NCBI GenBank assembly: GCA_004173355.1
Contig: SEAD01000005.1
Span: forward strand, 1-64,000
Source of the DNA: Chitinophagaceae bacterium
GTDB lineage: Bacteria > Bacteroidota > Bacteroidia > Chitinophagales > Chitinophagaceae
Length of the DNA stretch: 64,000 bases
Direction of reading: 5' to 3'
Numbering within the stretch: position 1 is the stretch's first letter; each line of letters opens with the position of its first letter. The translations under genes were made by a program, and so were the position numbers. Shown piece after piece: positions 33,989 through 42,912 of this stretch. Below the pieces are notes generated by a model. That model did no database searches, was not told the DNA's origin, and was given only the letters and a program-made list of their open reading frames with translations.

Positions 33989-35143
33989 TCAGGGATTATT
34001 TTTCGGAACAAGGGCCTGCAATACGGCGAGATCAAGCATTGAACCATTAAGATTCATTCCAATAATATCCCCTTCCCTGCTGATGAGCACATTCCTTGGC
34101 ACTGAATTAACCCCGTACTTCAGCGCTGCTTCGTTGAAGAAGCCCCTGAAATCACAAACCTGTGTCCAGCACAGCTGATCTTTCCGTATAGCCTCGAGCC
34201 ATTTGTCCTTTTCGGTATCCAGCGAAATACCAATTATTTCAAACCCCTGGCTGCGGTAATTCGACTGCAGTTTCACGAGGTGCGGATTTACCGACCGGCA
34301 GGGACCGCACCAGCTCGCCCAGAAATCCAGCAGGACCAGTTTACCACGGAACGACGACAGATTTACCGGATTACCCAGCGTGTCATTCTGGATAAAACCA
34401 ATTGCTTTTGTACCAGGAACTGCCCGCAGGACAGCATCCATCCGTGATTTGAATTTTATGGCAGAGGGCAGGCTTTTCATCTTCGCTTCGAGCACTTCAT
34501 ACAATGCAAGTGATGCCAAAGCATCCGGATAAGCACCGGCGTATTCTTCCAATACCCATGTAGCAATCGGGGAAGCAGGATTTGCACGAAGGTAGCTGGC
34601 GTAAATCCCTTCCCTTATAAAGTTATTGATCGATTGGATAGAATCCTGAAATACTTTTTGACCCTCTGATCCCGAAGCGCGGCCTGCCGAATCCGATGAG
34701 TGATAGAAAAACTGCAGCCTGGCGCTATGAGGAGCGACAAGGGCCTCTATTTTCCTGAAGTCTTCATTGGCTGCTGAGCCGGCGAGATTCCCTTTCCCAA
34801 AGGAATCCTTCGCATAGAATTGCTGAAGGCCGGGTTGGACAAAAAGAATCTGTCCCTCCTGAATCAGGTACTGATGCAAAGGTTGTCCATCTCGGGTGCC
34901 GGTCAGTACCGGCATCATCATCAGCTGCGTGGGTTCCGGACTTTTTATATCAATTACAAATTTTCCGTCCCTCACCTCCACCGAGTCCTCGATACGTTGC
35001 CGCACTCCCTCATATCCATACCAGATCCGCGTGATCCCTGCGGGCAGATTCTCCAGCGTGCCAGTCAACCGGTATTTTGCGGGTTGCGACCGCGCGATAA
35101 GTGAAGCCGGAAGAAGTACAAACAGCCATGCCAGAAATTTCAT
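33989..35143 (-). CDS. DUF4369-TlpA-type thioredoxin-like protein (copy 2, CGPC)
   Basis: The 384-residue paralogue has the same plan: signal peptide (MKFLAWLFVLLPASLIARSQ), DUF4369-like domain, helical linker and thioredoxin domain with C279-G-P-C282 (FWASWCGPC). It has diverged well beyond the active-site block, so the duplication is old. It lies 58 nt upstream of copy 1 and 36 nt downstream of copy 3, suggesting one transcript. Target proteins are unknown. Confidence 0.9.
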   Translation of the reverse strand: MKFLAWLFVLLPASLIARSQPAKYRLTGTLENLPAGITRIWYGYEGVRQRIEDSVEVRDGKFVIDIKSPEPTQLMMMPVLTGTRDGQPLHQYLIQEGQILFVQPGLQQFYAKDSFGKGNLAGSAANEDFRKIEALVAPHSARLQFFYHSSDSAGRASGSEGQKVFQDSIQSINNFIREGIYASYLRANPASPIATWVLEEYAGAYPDALASLALYEVLEAKMKSLPSAIKFKSRMDAVLRAVPGTKAIGFIQNDTLGNPVNLSSFRGKLVLLDFWASWCGPCRSVNPHLVKLQSNYRSQGFEIIGISLDTEKDKWLEAIRKDQLCWTQVCDFRGFFNEAALKYGVNSVPRNVLISREGDIIGMNLNGSMLDLAVLQALVPKNNP

Positions 35144-35179
35144 ATAGTTTCCTTGAAAGTTGATGTAAGTAACGAAAAA

Positions 35180-36346
35180 TCAGAACGCCTTTTTTGGTGC
35201 GAAAACTTCCTTCAGTTTGTTTTCGAGCGCCGCACCCCGAAGATTTTTTGCAACGATGATACCCTGCGGATCGATCAGCAGGTTCTGTGGTATGGCTTCA
35301 ATTCCGTAAAGCCTGGCCACCGCATTTTTCCAGTACAAGAGATCACTGAGATGCGTCCAGCTGAGACCATCCTTCCGTATCGCCCGGACCCATTCTTCCC
35401 GGTCGGCAGCCCGGTCAAGCGAGATGCTGACAATTTTGAAATTCAGGTCACGGTACTTCGCATGTTCGGCTACCAGGGTCGGGTTTTCAAGGCGGCAGGG
35501 TACACACCAGCTTGCCCAGAAATCAAGCAGCACATAATTACCCCGGAAAGAAGCAAGTTGCACCTGCTGACCGAGTGTATCTGCCTGGCTGAACCCCGGG
35601 GCGGTTTTACCGATGCCGGTGCTTCTGCCCTCTTCCAGTTTTGCCTCAATTTTTTTGCCCCGCGCCAGCGCCCTCACTTCAGGTGAAAGAAGCCGGAAGA
35701 GGCTGTCGGTCTTTGCCGGGTCGGAAGAGCGGCGCTCATATCGTTCCCATGCAAAAAGCGATGCCGGTGAATCGGGGTGCCTGACCAGGAAACCGGCATA
35801 AATCCTTTCCCATGCAATTGCCGTGATTGAATCGCCGATCCTTTGCAAACGGAACTCTTCCTGCCGGTCGCCTGCCCGGCGCGCGTCAAGAATCTGTGAA
35901 TAGAGGTACTGGTATTGCGCCTCGTACTTCGCCCGTTCCTTGTACATTGACAGGTAATCGCGGTTCACGGTTGAACCTTTTGCGGTGAAAGCGGATGAAT
36001 GCAGTTGCTTTTTGGCAATAACCTTCTGCCTGCCGGGTTCAATAAAAATCATGTAAACCAGGTAAGTGTACTGTTCAGCCAGCTTGGTACCCTGGATGGA
36101 TGCCACCGCTGAGAGATCAGCTTCCACCGGTTCTGCCAGCATTCCGCTGAACCGGCAACGGCCGTTGACCACCTTTGCGGAGTCCTTCACCAGTTTGCCC
36201 TGCTGCGGGTAGGTCAGGTACATTTTTGAAACTTTTGCCGAATCCGGCAGGTCACGGACCACAACTGTCAGCTGGAAAGGTTTAAGTCTGTCCTGCGCCA
36301 GTACAGGAGTTGACAGGAGCAGGACGGCAAGCAGTCGAATAATCAT
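35180..36346 (-). CDS. DUF4369-TlpA-type thioredoxin-like protein (copy 3, CVPC)
   Basis: The 388-residue paralogue leads the series. Its signal peptide is MIIRLLAVLLLSTPVLAQ, followed by DUF4369-like and linker regions and a thioredoxin domain in which the redox motif is C281-V-P-C284 instead of CGPC, a change in the residue that tunes redox potential. Many TlpA-like proteins tolerate this position, so it is probably still active but with a different potential (inference). Copies 1 and 3 share the ending PKKAF/TKKAF. Confidence 0.9.
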   Translation of the reverse strand: MIIRLLAVLLLSTPVLAQDRLKPFQLTVVVRDLPDSAKVSKMYLTYPQQGKLVKDSAKVVNGRCRFSGMLAEPVEADLSAVASIQGTKLAEQYTYLVYMIFIEPGRQKVIAKKQLHSSAFTAKGSTVNRDYLSMYKERAKYEAQYQYLYSQILDARRAGDRQEEFRLQRIGDSITAIAWERIYAGFLVRHPDSPASLFAWERYERRSSDPAKTDSLFRLLSPEVRALARGKKIEAKLEEGRSTGIGKTAPGFSQADTLGQQVQLASFRGNYVLLDFWASWCVPCRLENPTLVAEHAKYRDLNFKIVSISLDRAADREEWVRAIRKDGLSWTHLSDLLYWKNAVARLYGIEAIPQNLLIDPQGIIVAKNLRGAALENKLKEVFAPKKAF

Positions 36347-36468
36347 CGGAAGGTTGTTAGAACCCTAATTTACCGGATAAAATCAGAAGGCTGACCGCCT
36401 CCGGAAATCTTTCCCGCGGGCGGCGTCCGGCTCCCAATTCCATATTTTCTCTATTACCCCCGTTTCGT

Positions 36469-36476
36469 TATCTTCG
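36469..36476 (+). promoter_or_regulatory. -7 element TATCTTCG for rny
   Basis: Same octamer as before pheT. A start site about 6-7 nt downstream would place the transcript's first bases at the hairpin described at 36483-36499, giving a leader of about 85 nt. Confidence 0.5.
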
Positions 36477-36482
36477 CCCATC

Positions 36483-36499
36483 CCCCCGCCAGTCGGGGG
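36483..36499 (+). promoter_or_regulatory. GC-rich hairpin at predicted 5' end of rny mRNA
   Basis: CCCCCG (36483-36488) pairs perfectly with CGGGGG (36494-36499) around CCAGT. It has no T-run, so it is not a terminator. It would cap the 5' end of the RNase Y message. Confidence 0.55.
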
Positions 36500-36567
36500 T
36501 ATGAGGTTAAGGACATGATTTGCAGCGCAATTCATTCATACACGAACACATTAAACTAAAAAATTCA

Positions 36568-38133
36568 ATGGACCCCATCATACAATTGGTCATCGCGGCG
36601 GGAGTCGCACTAGTGATTGGTCTTGTTATCGGGAAAATCATTTTTGCAAAAAACACAACCCGTAAACTGGAAGAAGCTGAGCAACAATCGAAACACCTGA
36701 TTAACGAAGCAAAACTCTCTGCCGAAAACATCCGCAAGGAAAAGGAACTGGAGGCAAAAGAGCGCTTTGTACAGCTCAAATCCACGCACGACAAGGAAGT
36801 AAATGAACGCAACCGTAAAATCAATGATGCGGAAAACCGCATCCGCCAGCGAGAACAGGGTCTGACCCAGAAGGAAACCGGGCTGGACAAACAACTGAAA
36901 GACAACGAAACAATCAAGGAAACCCTGAATCGCCAGATCGAGGTGGTCAACGTAAAACGCACCGAACTGGAGAAACACCAGGAAGAACATATCCGCCGGC
37001 TGGAAAAAATCGCAGGGCTCTCCGCCTCCGAGGCAATGTCCCAGCTGATTGAAAGCCTGAAGAATGAGGCCAGCACCCGTGCCATCGCCATCCAGCAGGA
37101 AATCATCGACGACGCCAAACAGAAAGCAAATAAGGAAGCCCGCAAGATCATCATCCAAACTATCCAGCGGACGGCCGCCGAACAGGCTATCGAAAACTCC
37201 ATCACGGTCTTCAACCTCGAAAGTGATGAGATCAAAGGGCAGATCATCGGTCGTGAAGGCCGGAATATCCGCGCCCTGGAAGCCGCTACCGGCGTGGATC
37301 TTATCGTGGATGACACACCTGAGGCCATCCTGCTTTCCAGCTTTGACCCGCTGCGTCGCGAAATCGCGCGACTGAGCCTGCAGCGCCTCGTAACCGATGG
37401 CCGGATCCACCCGGCACGGATCGAGGAAGTGGTGGAAAAAACCCGCAAACAGATAGAAGACCAGGTAATGGAAATCGGGGAACGGACCGTAATCGAACTC
37501 GGAATCCATGGCCTGCATAAAGAACTGGTACGGATGGTCGGCCGGATGCGCTTCCGTTCTTCCTATGGCCAGAACCTGCTGATGCACAGCCGCGAGACAG
37601 CGAATCTCTGTGCTACCATGGCAGCTGAACTCGGGCTTAACCCCAAACTGGCCAAACGCGCCGGTCTGCTCCATGATATCGGGAAAGTACCGGATGAGGA
37701 AAGCGAACTGAGCCACGCACTGCTCGGTGCCAAACTGGCCGAGAAGTATGGGGAAAACCCTGCGGTGGTCAATGCTATCGGTGCCCACCACGACGAAATG
37801 GAAATGTTATACGTGATCTCCCCGATCGTGCAGGCCTGTGATGCCATCAGTGGCGCACGTCCCGGCGCAAGGCGCGAGATCATGCAGCAATACATCCAGC
37901 GGATCAAGGATCTGGAAAACCTCGCCATGACTTACCCCGGTGTGGAAAAGGCCTATGCCATCCAGGCCGGTCGTGAACTCCGCGTTATCGTGGAGGCAGA
38001 CAAGGTAACCGACGCGGATTCCGAGAAACTGTCATTTGAAATTGCGATGAAAATCCAGACCGAAATGACCTTCCCCGGACAGATCAAAGTAACGGTGATC
38101 CGGGAAAAAAGGACTGTAAGTGTGGCCCGCTAA
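36568..38133 (+). CDS. rny: Ribonuclease Y
   Basis: The 521-residue endoribonuclease starts with one membrane helix (residues 5-25), then a long coiled coil (about 30-190), a KH domain with GREG (228-231) in [13 protein letters not shown], and an HD domain with H369-D370 in [13 protein letters not shown]. It begins bulk mRNA decay from the inner membrane. The ATG at 36568 is chosen as it starts just before the membrane helix; a longer frame adds 16 polar residues. A rplS gene follows 84 nt downstream. Confidence 0.95.
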   Translation: MDPIIQLVIAAGVALVIGLVIGKIIFAKNTTRKLEEAEQQSKHLINEAKLSAENIRKEKELEAKERFVQLKSTHDKEVNERNRKINDAENRIRQREQGLTQKETGLDKQLKDNETIKETLNRQIEVVNVKRTELEKHQEEHIRRLEKIAGLSASEAMSQLIESLKNEASTRAIAIQQEIIDDAKQKANKEARKIIIQTIQRTAAEQAIENSITVFNLESDEIKGQIIGREGRNIRALEAATGVDLIVDDTPEAILLSSFDPLRREIARLSLQRLVTDGRIHPARIEEVVEKTRKQIEDQVMEIGERTVIELGIHGLHKELVRMVGRMRFRSSYGQNLLMHSRETANLCATMAAELGLNPKLAKRAGLLHDIGKVPDEESELSHALLGAKLAEKYGENPAVVNAIGAHHDEMEMLYVISPIVQACDAISGARPGARREIMQQYIQRIKDLENLAMTYPGVEKAYAIQAGRELRVIVEADKVTDADSEKLSFEIAMKIQTEMTFPGQIKVTVIREKRTVSVAR

Positions 38134-38151
38134 GAATTATTGGGTTAAATG

Positions 38152-38182
38152 TTTTGAAATAAACCCTTTTCCCTTACCTTTG
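38152..38182 (+). promoter_or_regulatory. Promoter of rplS (TTTTG-N18-TACCTTTG)
   Basis: TTTTG at 38152-38156 and TACCTTTG at 38175-38182 with an 18-nt spacer match the Bacteroidota -33/-7 pattern well. The leader would be about 30 nt. Confidence 0.7.
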
Positions 38183-38217
38183 CCGTCCGAAATTCACGGC
38201 ATTTAAAACACAGCATC

Positions 38218-38586
38218 ATGAACGCTATAGCTTTTGTACACGAGCAGTTGAGCACCAAAAAAGAGTTTCCTGCTTTCAAACCAGGTGATAACGTTACCGT
38301 TAACTATAAAATCATCGAGGGTAACAAAGAAAGGATCCAGTCTTTTAAAGGCGATGTGCTCAAAACACAGGGCAATGGCTTCACTGCCAGCTTTACTGTA
38401 CGGAAGATCTCTGACGGTATCGGTGTTGAAAGGGTATTTCCTTACTACTCTCCGAACATTGATTCAATCGTTGTAAACAAGGCAGGTGCGGTTCGCCGTG
38501 CGAAACTGTTCTACCAGCGTAAACGCAGCGGTAAGAGTGCACGTATCCGCGAGAAAAAACAGGCTACCAAGTCAGCAGCGAAATAA
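38218..38586 (+). CDS. rplS: 50S ribosomal protein L19
   Basis: The 122-residue protein has the L19 core: FKPGDNVTVNYKIIEGNKER, FKGDVL, FTVRKISDGIGVERVFPYYSPNI (shown in parts) and the basic AKLFYQRKRSGKSARIREK end. It sits at the subunit interface of the ribosome. It is transcribed alone, with a strong promoter before and a terminator after. In many bacteria rplS follows rpsP-rimM-trmD; those genes are not here. Confidence 0.97.
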   Translation: MNAIAFVHEQLSTKKEFPAFKPGDNVTVNYKIIEGNKERIQSFKGDVLKTQGNGFTASFTVRKISDGIGVERVFPYYSPNIDSIVVNKAGAVRRAKLFYQRKRSGKSARIREKKQATKSAAK

Positions 38587-38618
38587 GATCGCAGCAGGCT
38601 TATTTAACATACGTAAAG

Positions 38619-38652
38619 ACCGTCCCGGCTATCCTGCCAGGACGGTTTTTTT
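38619..38652 (+). terminator. Intrinsic terminator after rplS
   Basis: ACCGTCC (38619-38625) pairs with GGACGGT (38640-38646), followed by a T-run to 38652. Confidence 0.9.
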
Positions 38653-38727
38653 ATGCCCCATCCGAAGGGGATCAATATTCGTATATGTTCCCGATACTGA
38701 TTATCTTTACAATCTAATTCTGAAAAA

Positions 38728-38937
38728 ATGATACAGACGAATTTATTAGGTGCCCTTGGTACCAACGAAATCATCATCATCCTGGTGATTGTGTTGCTGT
38801 TATTCGGAGGTCGCAAGATCCCTGAGCTGATGCGTGGACTGGGTAAAGGTGTGCGTGAATTCAACGATGCCAAGACCAACGTGAAAAAAGAGATCGAGGA
38901 AAATGCGGCCGATATCAAGAACCCACCGGTTGCCTGA
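38728..38937 (+). CDS. tatA: Twin-arginine translocase subunit TatA/E
   Basis: The 69-residue protein has one short membrane helix ([20 protein letters not shown], residues 13-32), the [16 protein letters not shown] hinge and an amphipathic helix. It forms the pore part of Tat, which exports folded proteins such as the DUF1501 protein at 19-20.6 kb. TatC is not in the window. gatA follows 48 nt later and might share the transcript. Confidence 0.93.
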   Translation: MIQTNLLGALGTNEIIIILVIVLLLFGGRKIPELMRGLGKGVREFNDAKTNVKKEIEENAADIKNPPVA

Positions 38938-38985
38938 TCCCACACTTTCCGGCTTATTGATTAACCTGAAAAGAACCCAGGACTT

Positions 38986-40419
38986 TTGTTTGAATATTCT
39001 TCCATTGATCGGTATCATTCCTGGCTGAAGGAAGAAGGCAGTTGCGTACAGGCGGTGGAACACTTCCTGGCACGTATCGGATCAAACAAACATCTCAACG
39101 CATTTATCGAAATTTATACGTCCGAGGCCCTGGCTGCAGCCAGGGTCCTGGACGATAAAAGGTCCTCCGGCCAGCCAATGGGGCGGCTGCATGGTGTGGT
39201 CATCGGCATCAAGGATGTCATCTGCTACAAGGACCATAAGATCTCGGCTTCGTCGAAGATCCTTCCCGATTTTAATTCTGTTTATTCTGCCACAGCTGTG
39301 GAGCGCCTGCTCGCGGAGGAGGCTATCATTATCGGCAACCTCAATTGCGATGAATTCGCCATGGGTTCCACCAATGAAAACTCTGCCTACGGACCGGTGC
39401 TGAATGCAATTGACGAAACCCGGATCCCGGGTGGCTCATCCGGTGGCTCCGCGGTGGCCGTACAGGCAGGCCTCTGTATGGTATCGCTTGGAAGCGATAC
39501 GGGTGGGTCAGTGCGCCAGCCGGCAGATCTCTGTGGCATAATCGGTCTTAAACCGACCTATGGACGCATTTCCCGCTATGGCCTGATTGCCTATGCTTCT
39601 TCATTTGATTCGATCGGCATTTTTGGCACCCGCATCGCGGATGTGGGCCTGACCCTCGGTGTGATTGCCGGGGCTGATGAATTTGACAGCACCGTGTCCT
39701 CGCTGCCGGTGGAAGATTACCACCTCCCCCAGCCCGGCGGCAGGTACAGGATCGCTTATCCCGACAGTGCTATCAACCACGAAAGCCTTGATCCGGAGAT
39801 CCGGGCGGCTGTAAACGGTACGCTGGACAAATTACGGGCGGACGGGCATACTGTCGATGCCGTGCCCTTCGACCTGATCGACCATATTGTACCGGCATAC
39901 TACGTACTTACTACGGCAGAAGCCTCCTCCAACCTTTCCCGGTTCGATGGAATCCGCTATGGATACAGGATTGAGGGCGGGGTGGATGACCTGACCGAAC
40001 TTTACAAACGCACCCGTTCCGGGGGATTCGGTACGGAAGTGAAGCGGCGGATCATGCTCGGCACCTTCGTGCTGAGTTCCGGGTACTACGACGCCTACTT
40101 TACGCGCGCCCAAAAAGTTAGGAAATTATTATACAATCAGATCCAGCTGATTTTCAAGGACTACGACTTCATAATGCTCCCCACCACCCCAAGTACGGCT
40201 TTTCGCCTGGGTGAGAAAATGGAGGACCCAATTGCGATGTACCTCGCTGATATCTACACAGTTACCGCCAACCTTGCCGGGATTCCGGCCATTTCTGTCC
40301 CCCTTTTCCGGCATAGTAATGGCTTACCCTTCGGCCTCCAGGTTATGGCAAACCAATTCCAGGAGTTATCTTTGCTGACCGTCTCCCAAGATCTACTGAA
40401 CAGCCAGCAGATTCAATAA
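38986..40419 (+). CDS. gatA: Glu/Asp-tRNA amidotransferase subunit A
   Basis: The 477-residue amidase hydrolyses glutamine and passes ammonia to GatB to make Gln-tRNA or Asn-tRNA. The amidase triad is visible: K76 (GIKDVI), S151 in the GGSSGGS loop and S175 in GSDTGGS. It starts at a TTG; MFEYSSIDRYHSWL is the expected family N-terminus and the first in-frame Met would fall at residue 65, so the TTG is required. gatB and gatC are not in the window. Confidence 0.95.
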   Translation: MFEYSSIDRYHSWLKEEGSCVQAVEHFLARIGSNKHLNAFIEIYTSEALAAARVLDDKRSSGQPMGRLHGVVIGIKDVICYKDHKISASSKILPDFNSVYSATAVERLLAEEAIIIGNLNCDEFAMGSTNENSAYGPVLNAIDETRIPGGSSGGSAVAVQAGLCMVSLGSDTGGSVRQPADLCGIIGLKPTYGRISRYGLIAYASSFDSIGIFGTRIADVGLTLGVIAGADEFDSTVSSLPVEDYHLPQPGGRYRIAYPDSAINHESLDPEIRAAVNGTLDKLRADGHTVDAVPFDLIDHIVPAYYVLTTAEASSNLSRFDGIRYGYRIEGGVDDLTELYKRTRSGGFGTEVKRRIMLGTFVLSSGYYDAYFTRAQKVRKLLYNQIQLIFKDYDFIMLPTTPSTAFRLGEKMEDPIAMYLADIYTVTANLAGIPAISVPLFRHSNGLPFGLQVMANQFQELSLLTVSQDLLNSQQIQ

Positions 40420-40476
40420 CCTCCCTGCCGAACCCGAGTGAAAGGTCTAGTGTGTAATCCCCATAGCGGGTTCATC

Positions 40477-40484
40477 TAAATTCG
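40477..40484 (+). promoter_or_regulatory. -7 element TAAATTCG for the lytic transglycosylase
   Basis: TAAATTCG followed by TAGCG and the ATG at 40490, a 5-nt gap. The relA/spoT start has almost the same layout (TAAATTCGTAG then 3 nt then ATG). Confidence 0.5.
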
Positions 40485-40489
40485 TAGCG

Positions 40490-41536
40490 ATGTTCAAAAC
40501 AATCTGGGTGCTGTCGTTGACCCTTGTATTTAACCAGACAAGGATTAATGCCTCTCCCACCATTTTTCTCAATGCCGATACTTCAGACCTGCTGTTAAAA
40601 GTAGATTCCCTGAAGCCGTCAACCGCGGTAGCCATCCCCGCTGATCCGAAGGAAGGTTTCCGGGACCTGTTTGTAAATGGTTCCGCTGATGCCACCGAAA
40701 TCCTCGAACTCAATCCGATGGCAATTACCTTCGTAGAAGACTACATGGGAAAGTTCCAGAAATCCATGGACGAGCTCAAAAACTGGGGTCGCCCCTATTT
40801 TGACATGATGGATGGAATCCTTGAGGCAAACGAATTGCCAAAGGAACTGAAATACCTGGCCGTGATTGAGTCCAATCTCAAATCCGGTGCCCGCTCCTGG
40901 GCCGGCGCAGTTGGACCCTGGCAGTTCATGCCGGCCACCGCCCGCAATATGGGTCTCGTAGTCAACCGCAAGGTTGATGAGCGTCGTGACCTGGCGAAAA
41001 GCACAAAAGCTGCCTGCAAATACCTGAATTCGCTTTTTACTATTTATGGCGACTGGCTCCTTGTAATCGCTGCGTACAACAGCGGTCCCGGCACGGTGAA
41101 CTCCGCAATCCGCCGGAGCGGAACCCGGGATTTCTGGACGCTGCAGAATTACCTGCCCCTGGAATCCAGGAACCACGTAAAAAAATTCATTGCCACCCAT
41201 TACATGTTGGAAGGAAATGGCGGGATTACTACGCTCACCAGGGCCGAGGCAGCAGATTTTGTCGCCCGGACCGACAGTGCGATGGCCAATGCCACAAAAA
41301 CGGCGAGTATCAGCGGTCGTTACAATTCAGGTGTGATTGTTAAACACTTGGAGATGACTGCTATCGATTTCAACCGTATCAACCCGCAATTCGACAAACA
41401 GATCGGGATCAACGGGAAATATGAACTCCGTCTCCCTGCCGAAAAGATGACCATTTTCCAGACTAAAAAATTTGACATCCTTGCCGAATCGGTTTACCTG
41501 CTGTTAAACGGCGAAACTGCTTCCGCTTCCAAATAA
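40490..41536 (+). CDS. Lytic transglycosylase (SLT domain, MltD-like)
   Basis: The 348-residue protein starts with a signal-like hydrophobic stretch (MFKTIWVLSLTLVFNQT). The SLT domain (about 115-265) has the catalytic glutamate E127 in AVIESNL, then GAVGPWQFMPATARNMGL and IAAYNSGPGTVNSAI. It cleaves peptidoglycan glycan strands in the periplasm. The C-terminal ~70 residues look LysM-like (VIVKHLEMTAIDFNRINPQF). It is a single gene with a terminator. Confidence 0.92.
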   Translation: MFKTIWVLSLTLVFNQTRINASPTIFLNADTSDLLLKVDSLKPSTAVAIPADPKEGFRDLFVNGSADATEILELNPMAITFVEDYMGKFQKSMDELKNWGRPYFDMMDGILEANELPKELKYLAVIESNLKSGARSWAGAVGPWQFMPATARNMGLVVNRKVDERRDLAKSTKAACKYLNSLFTIYGDWLLVIAAYNSGPGTVNSAIRRSGTRDFWTLQNYLPLESRNHVKKFIATHYMLEGNGGITTLTRAEAADFVARTDSAMANATKTASISGRYNSGVIVKHLEMTAIDFNRINPQFDKQIGINGKYELRLPAEKMTIFQTKKFDILAESVYLLLNGETASASK

Positions 41537-41552
41537 AGGAACTGTTATTACC

Positions 41553-41596
41553 AGTATGCCCGTTTCCCTCCAGGGAAAACGGGCATACTTTTTTCA
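41553..41596 (+). terminator. Intrinsic terminator after the lytic transglycosylase
   Basis: GTATGCCCGTTT and AAACGGGCATAC form a 12-bp stem around CCCTCCAGGGA, followed by six T. Confidence 0.92.
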
Positions 41597-41630
41597 TGCA
41601 AAGTGTATAACATAACAAAATCAAAGTTTT

Positions 41631-42125
41631 ATGACGACTAAACTCCGACTTTTTGCACCAGTACTCGCTATTTCCCTGCTTGCCGCTTCCTGCGGTGGTT
41701 CTAAAAAAGTAGTGACTGCCGAGCGCAATGATATAAAAGGCAACTGGACCCTGAATGCCATTACTTACGATGGTCTCGCACAGGGACAGAAAGTCAAAAT
41801 CACCCTTCTCGATGAAGGAAGCGAAGCCTGTCTCACCGGCAGCACCTGGAAGTTTCCCAACAATGGCAACGGTTCGTACACCATCAACTCATCCGCCGCC
41901 GGATGCCTGGTTGGTGAAAGGACGATTGTATGGTCAACCCGTCAGGAGAACGGCAATACCGTGTTCCAGTATAAAAAAGTAAGCGGTGGGGAAAAGGCCA
42001 AAAATGTAGCCGATGGATACCGGTTCAAGGTAATCACAGCGGATGATAATATGATGCAACTGCAGTCGGAAGTGAGCTTTGAAGGAAAGCCGCTCTACAT
42101 CAACTATTCGTTTACGAAGTTGTAA
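41631..42125 (+). CDS. Lipocalin-like lipoprotein
   Basis: A 164-residue lipoprotein with lipobox LAASC (Cys about residue 21) followed by GGSKK. The mature part begins DIKGNWTLNAITYDG, a lipocalin GxW motif, and has eight or so strands ending INYSFTKL. Two further Cys (in EACLTG and AGCLVG) may form a disulfide. It may carry a hydrophobic ligand in the periplasm or outer membrane; no ligand can be named. Confidence 0.8.
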   Translation: MTTKLRLFAPVLAISLLAASCGGSKKVVTAERNDIKGNWTLNAITYDGLAQGQKVKITLLDEGSEACLTGSTWKFPNNGNGSYTINSSAAGCLVGERTIVWSTRQENGNTVFQYKKVSGGEKAKNVADGYRFKVITADDNMMQLQSEVSFEGKPLYINYSFTKL

Positions 42126-42144
42126 GCATACTTCTGCTTATATA

Positions 42145-42178
42145 AAAAAGAGGCAACCGGTACGGTTGCCTCTTTTTT
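42145..42178. terminator. Bidirectional intrinsic terminator
   Basis: AAAAAGAGGCAACCG and CGGTTGCCTCTTTTT form a 15-bp perfect stem around GTA, serving the converging lipocalin and beta-barrel genes. Confidence 0.95.
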
Positions 42179-42202
42179 GCGTGAGAATGTTTTTATAAAC
42201 AT

Positions 42203-42838
42203 TTAGAATCGGTATCCAAGGGAAAGTCCGAAACCGGTGTTTTTGATTTTTGCATCAGTTTCCTGTCCTGCCGCTTTTGGTGCGAGGTTCAGCATACCGA
42301 GCTGCGCATTCAGCTGGAAGGAAAGTTTGTTGGCAAACTCATAACCCACCAGCAGGTTTCCACCTGCATCAAAACGTTTCAGGGTAAAAGGATCACCCAG
42401 CTCCTGGTTGTTGCCGAACTCGATGTCAACATCTTCACCACCACCATCAGGTTTGATGGATCCGCCTGCGGCTACTCCGAAGTATGGACCGAAACCAAGC
42501 AGCATCTTACCGGTTCCGAGCTCAGGTTTGTAAATAAAATTCACAGGCAATTCCACATAGGAGAGATTCACCTTTGCATCACTACCGTCAGCCTTTGCAC
42601 CTTTCTGGCTGAAGAGCAGGCCAGGCTGCACGTAGAAGTCCTCACCAACAGGGATTTCAGCATTCACACCAGCGTTGAAACCAACTTTCAGTTTGTTGTT
42701 GAAGTCATCACCAACGGCATCTTTACCCGTCAGGTTGTAAAGATTCACACCACCACGTACCCCGAAGGTCGTTTGTGCATTTGTAGCAACCGTCACGGCA
42801 AGAGCAAGCGTAAGGGTCAGGAAAAACTTAGTTTTCAT
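42203..42838 (-). CDS. Small outer-membrane beta-barrel (PorT/OmpW-like fold)
   Basis: The 211-residue protein has a signal peptide (cleavage near TNAQ, residue 22) and the common Bacteroidota 8-strand barrel pattern: TTFGVRGGVNLYNLTG, VGFNAGVNAEIPV, YVQPGLLFSQKGAK, YVELPVNFIYKPE, LLGFGPYFGVAAGG and the terminal FGLSLGYRF. The final F is the barrel-assembly signal. Function unknown. An imperfect -7-like TAAATTTTG lies 6 nt before the ATG. Confidence 0.88.
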   Translation of the reverse strand: MKTKFFLTLTLALAVTVATNAQTTFGVRGGVNLYNLTGKDAVGDDFNNKLKVGFNAGVNAEIPVGEDFYVQPGLLFSQKGAKADGSDAKVNLSYVELPVNFIYKPELGTGKMLLGFGPYFGVAAGGSIKPDGGGEDVDIEFGNNQELGDPFTLKRFDAGGNLLVGYEFANKLSFQLNAQLGMLNLAPKAAGQETDAKIKNTGFGLSLGYRF

Positions 42839-42867
42839 TCGTCAAAATTTAAGGTTAGAGAAAAATA

Positions 42868-42898
42868 TACCCACATAAGGAATTCCTATGTGGGTATT
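42868..42898. terminator. Hairpin after the OmpA-family gene
   Basis: ATACCCACATA (42868-42878) pairs with TATGTGGGTAT (42888-42898), with a nested GGAATTCC. It lies 15 nt downstream of the OmpA-family stop on the minus strand and is followed there by a modest A/T tract. Confidence 0.7.
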
Positions 42899-42912
42899 TA
42901 TTAAGGGAGAGA

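Noticed and set aside
36610-37791. A 393-codon open frame antisense to rny
   Set aside because: It lies wholly opposite the conserved RNase Y gene, has a composition explained by the complementary codons, and shows no domain.
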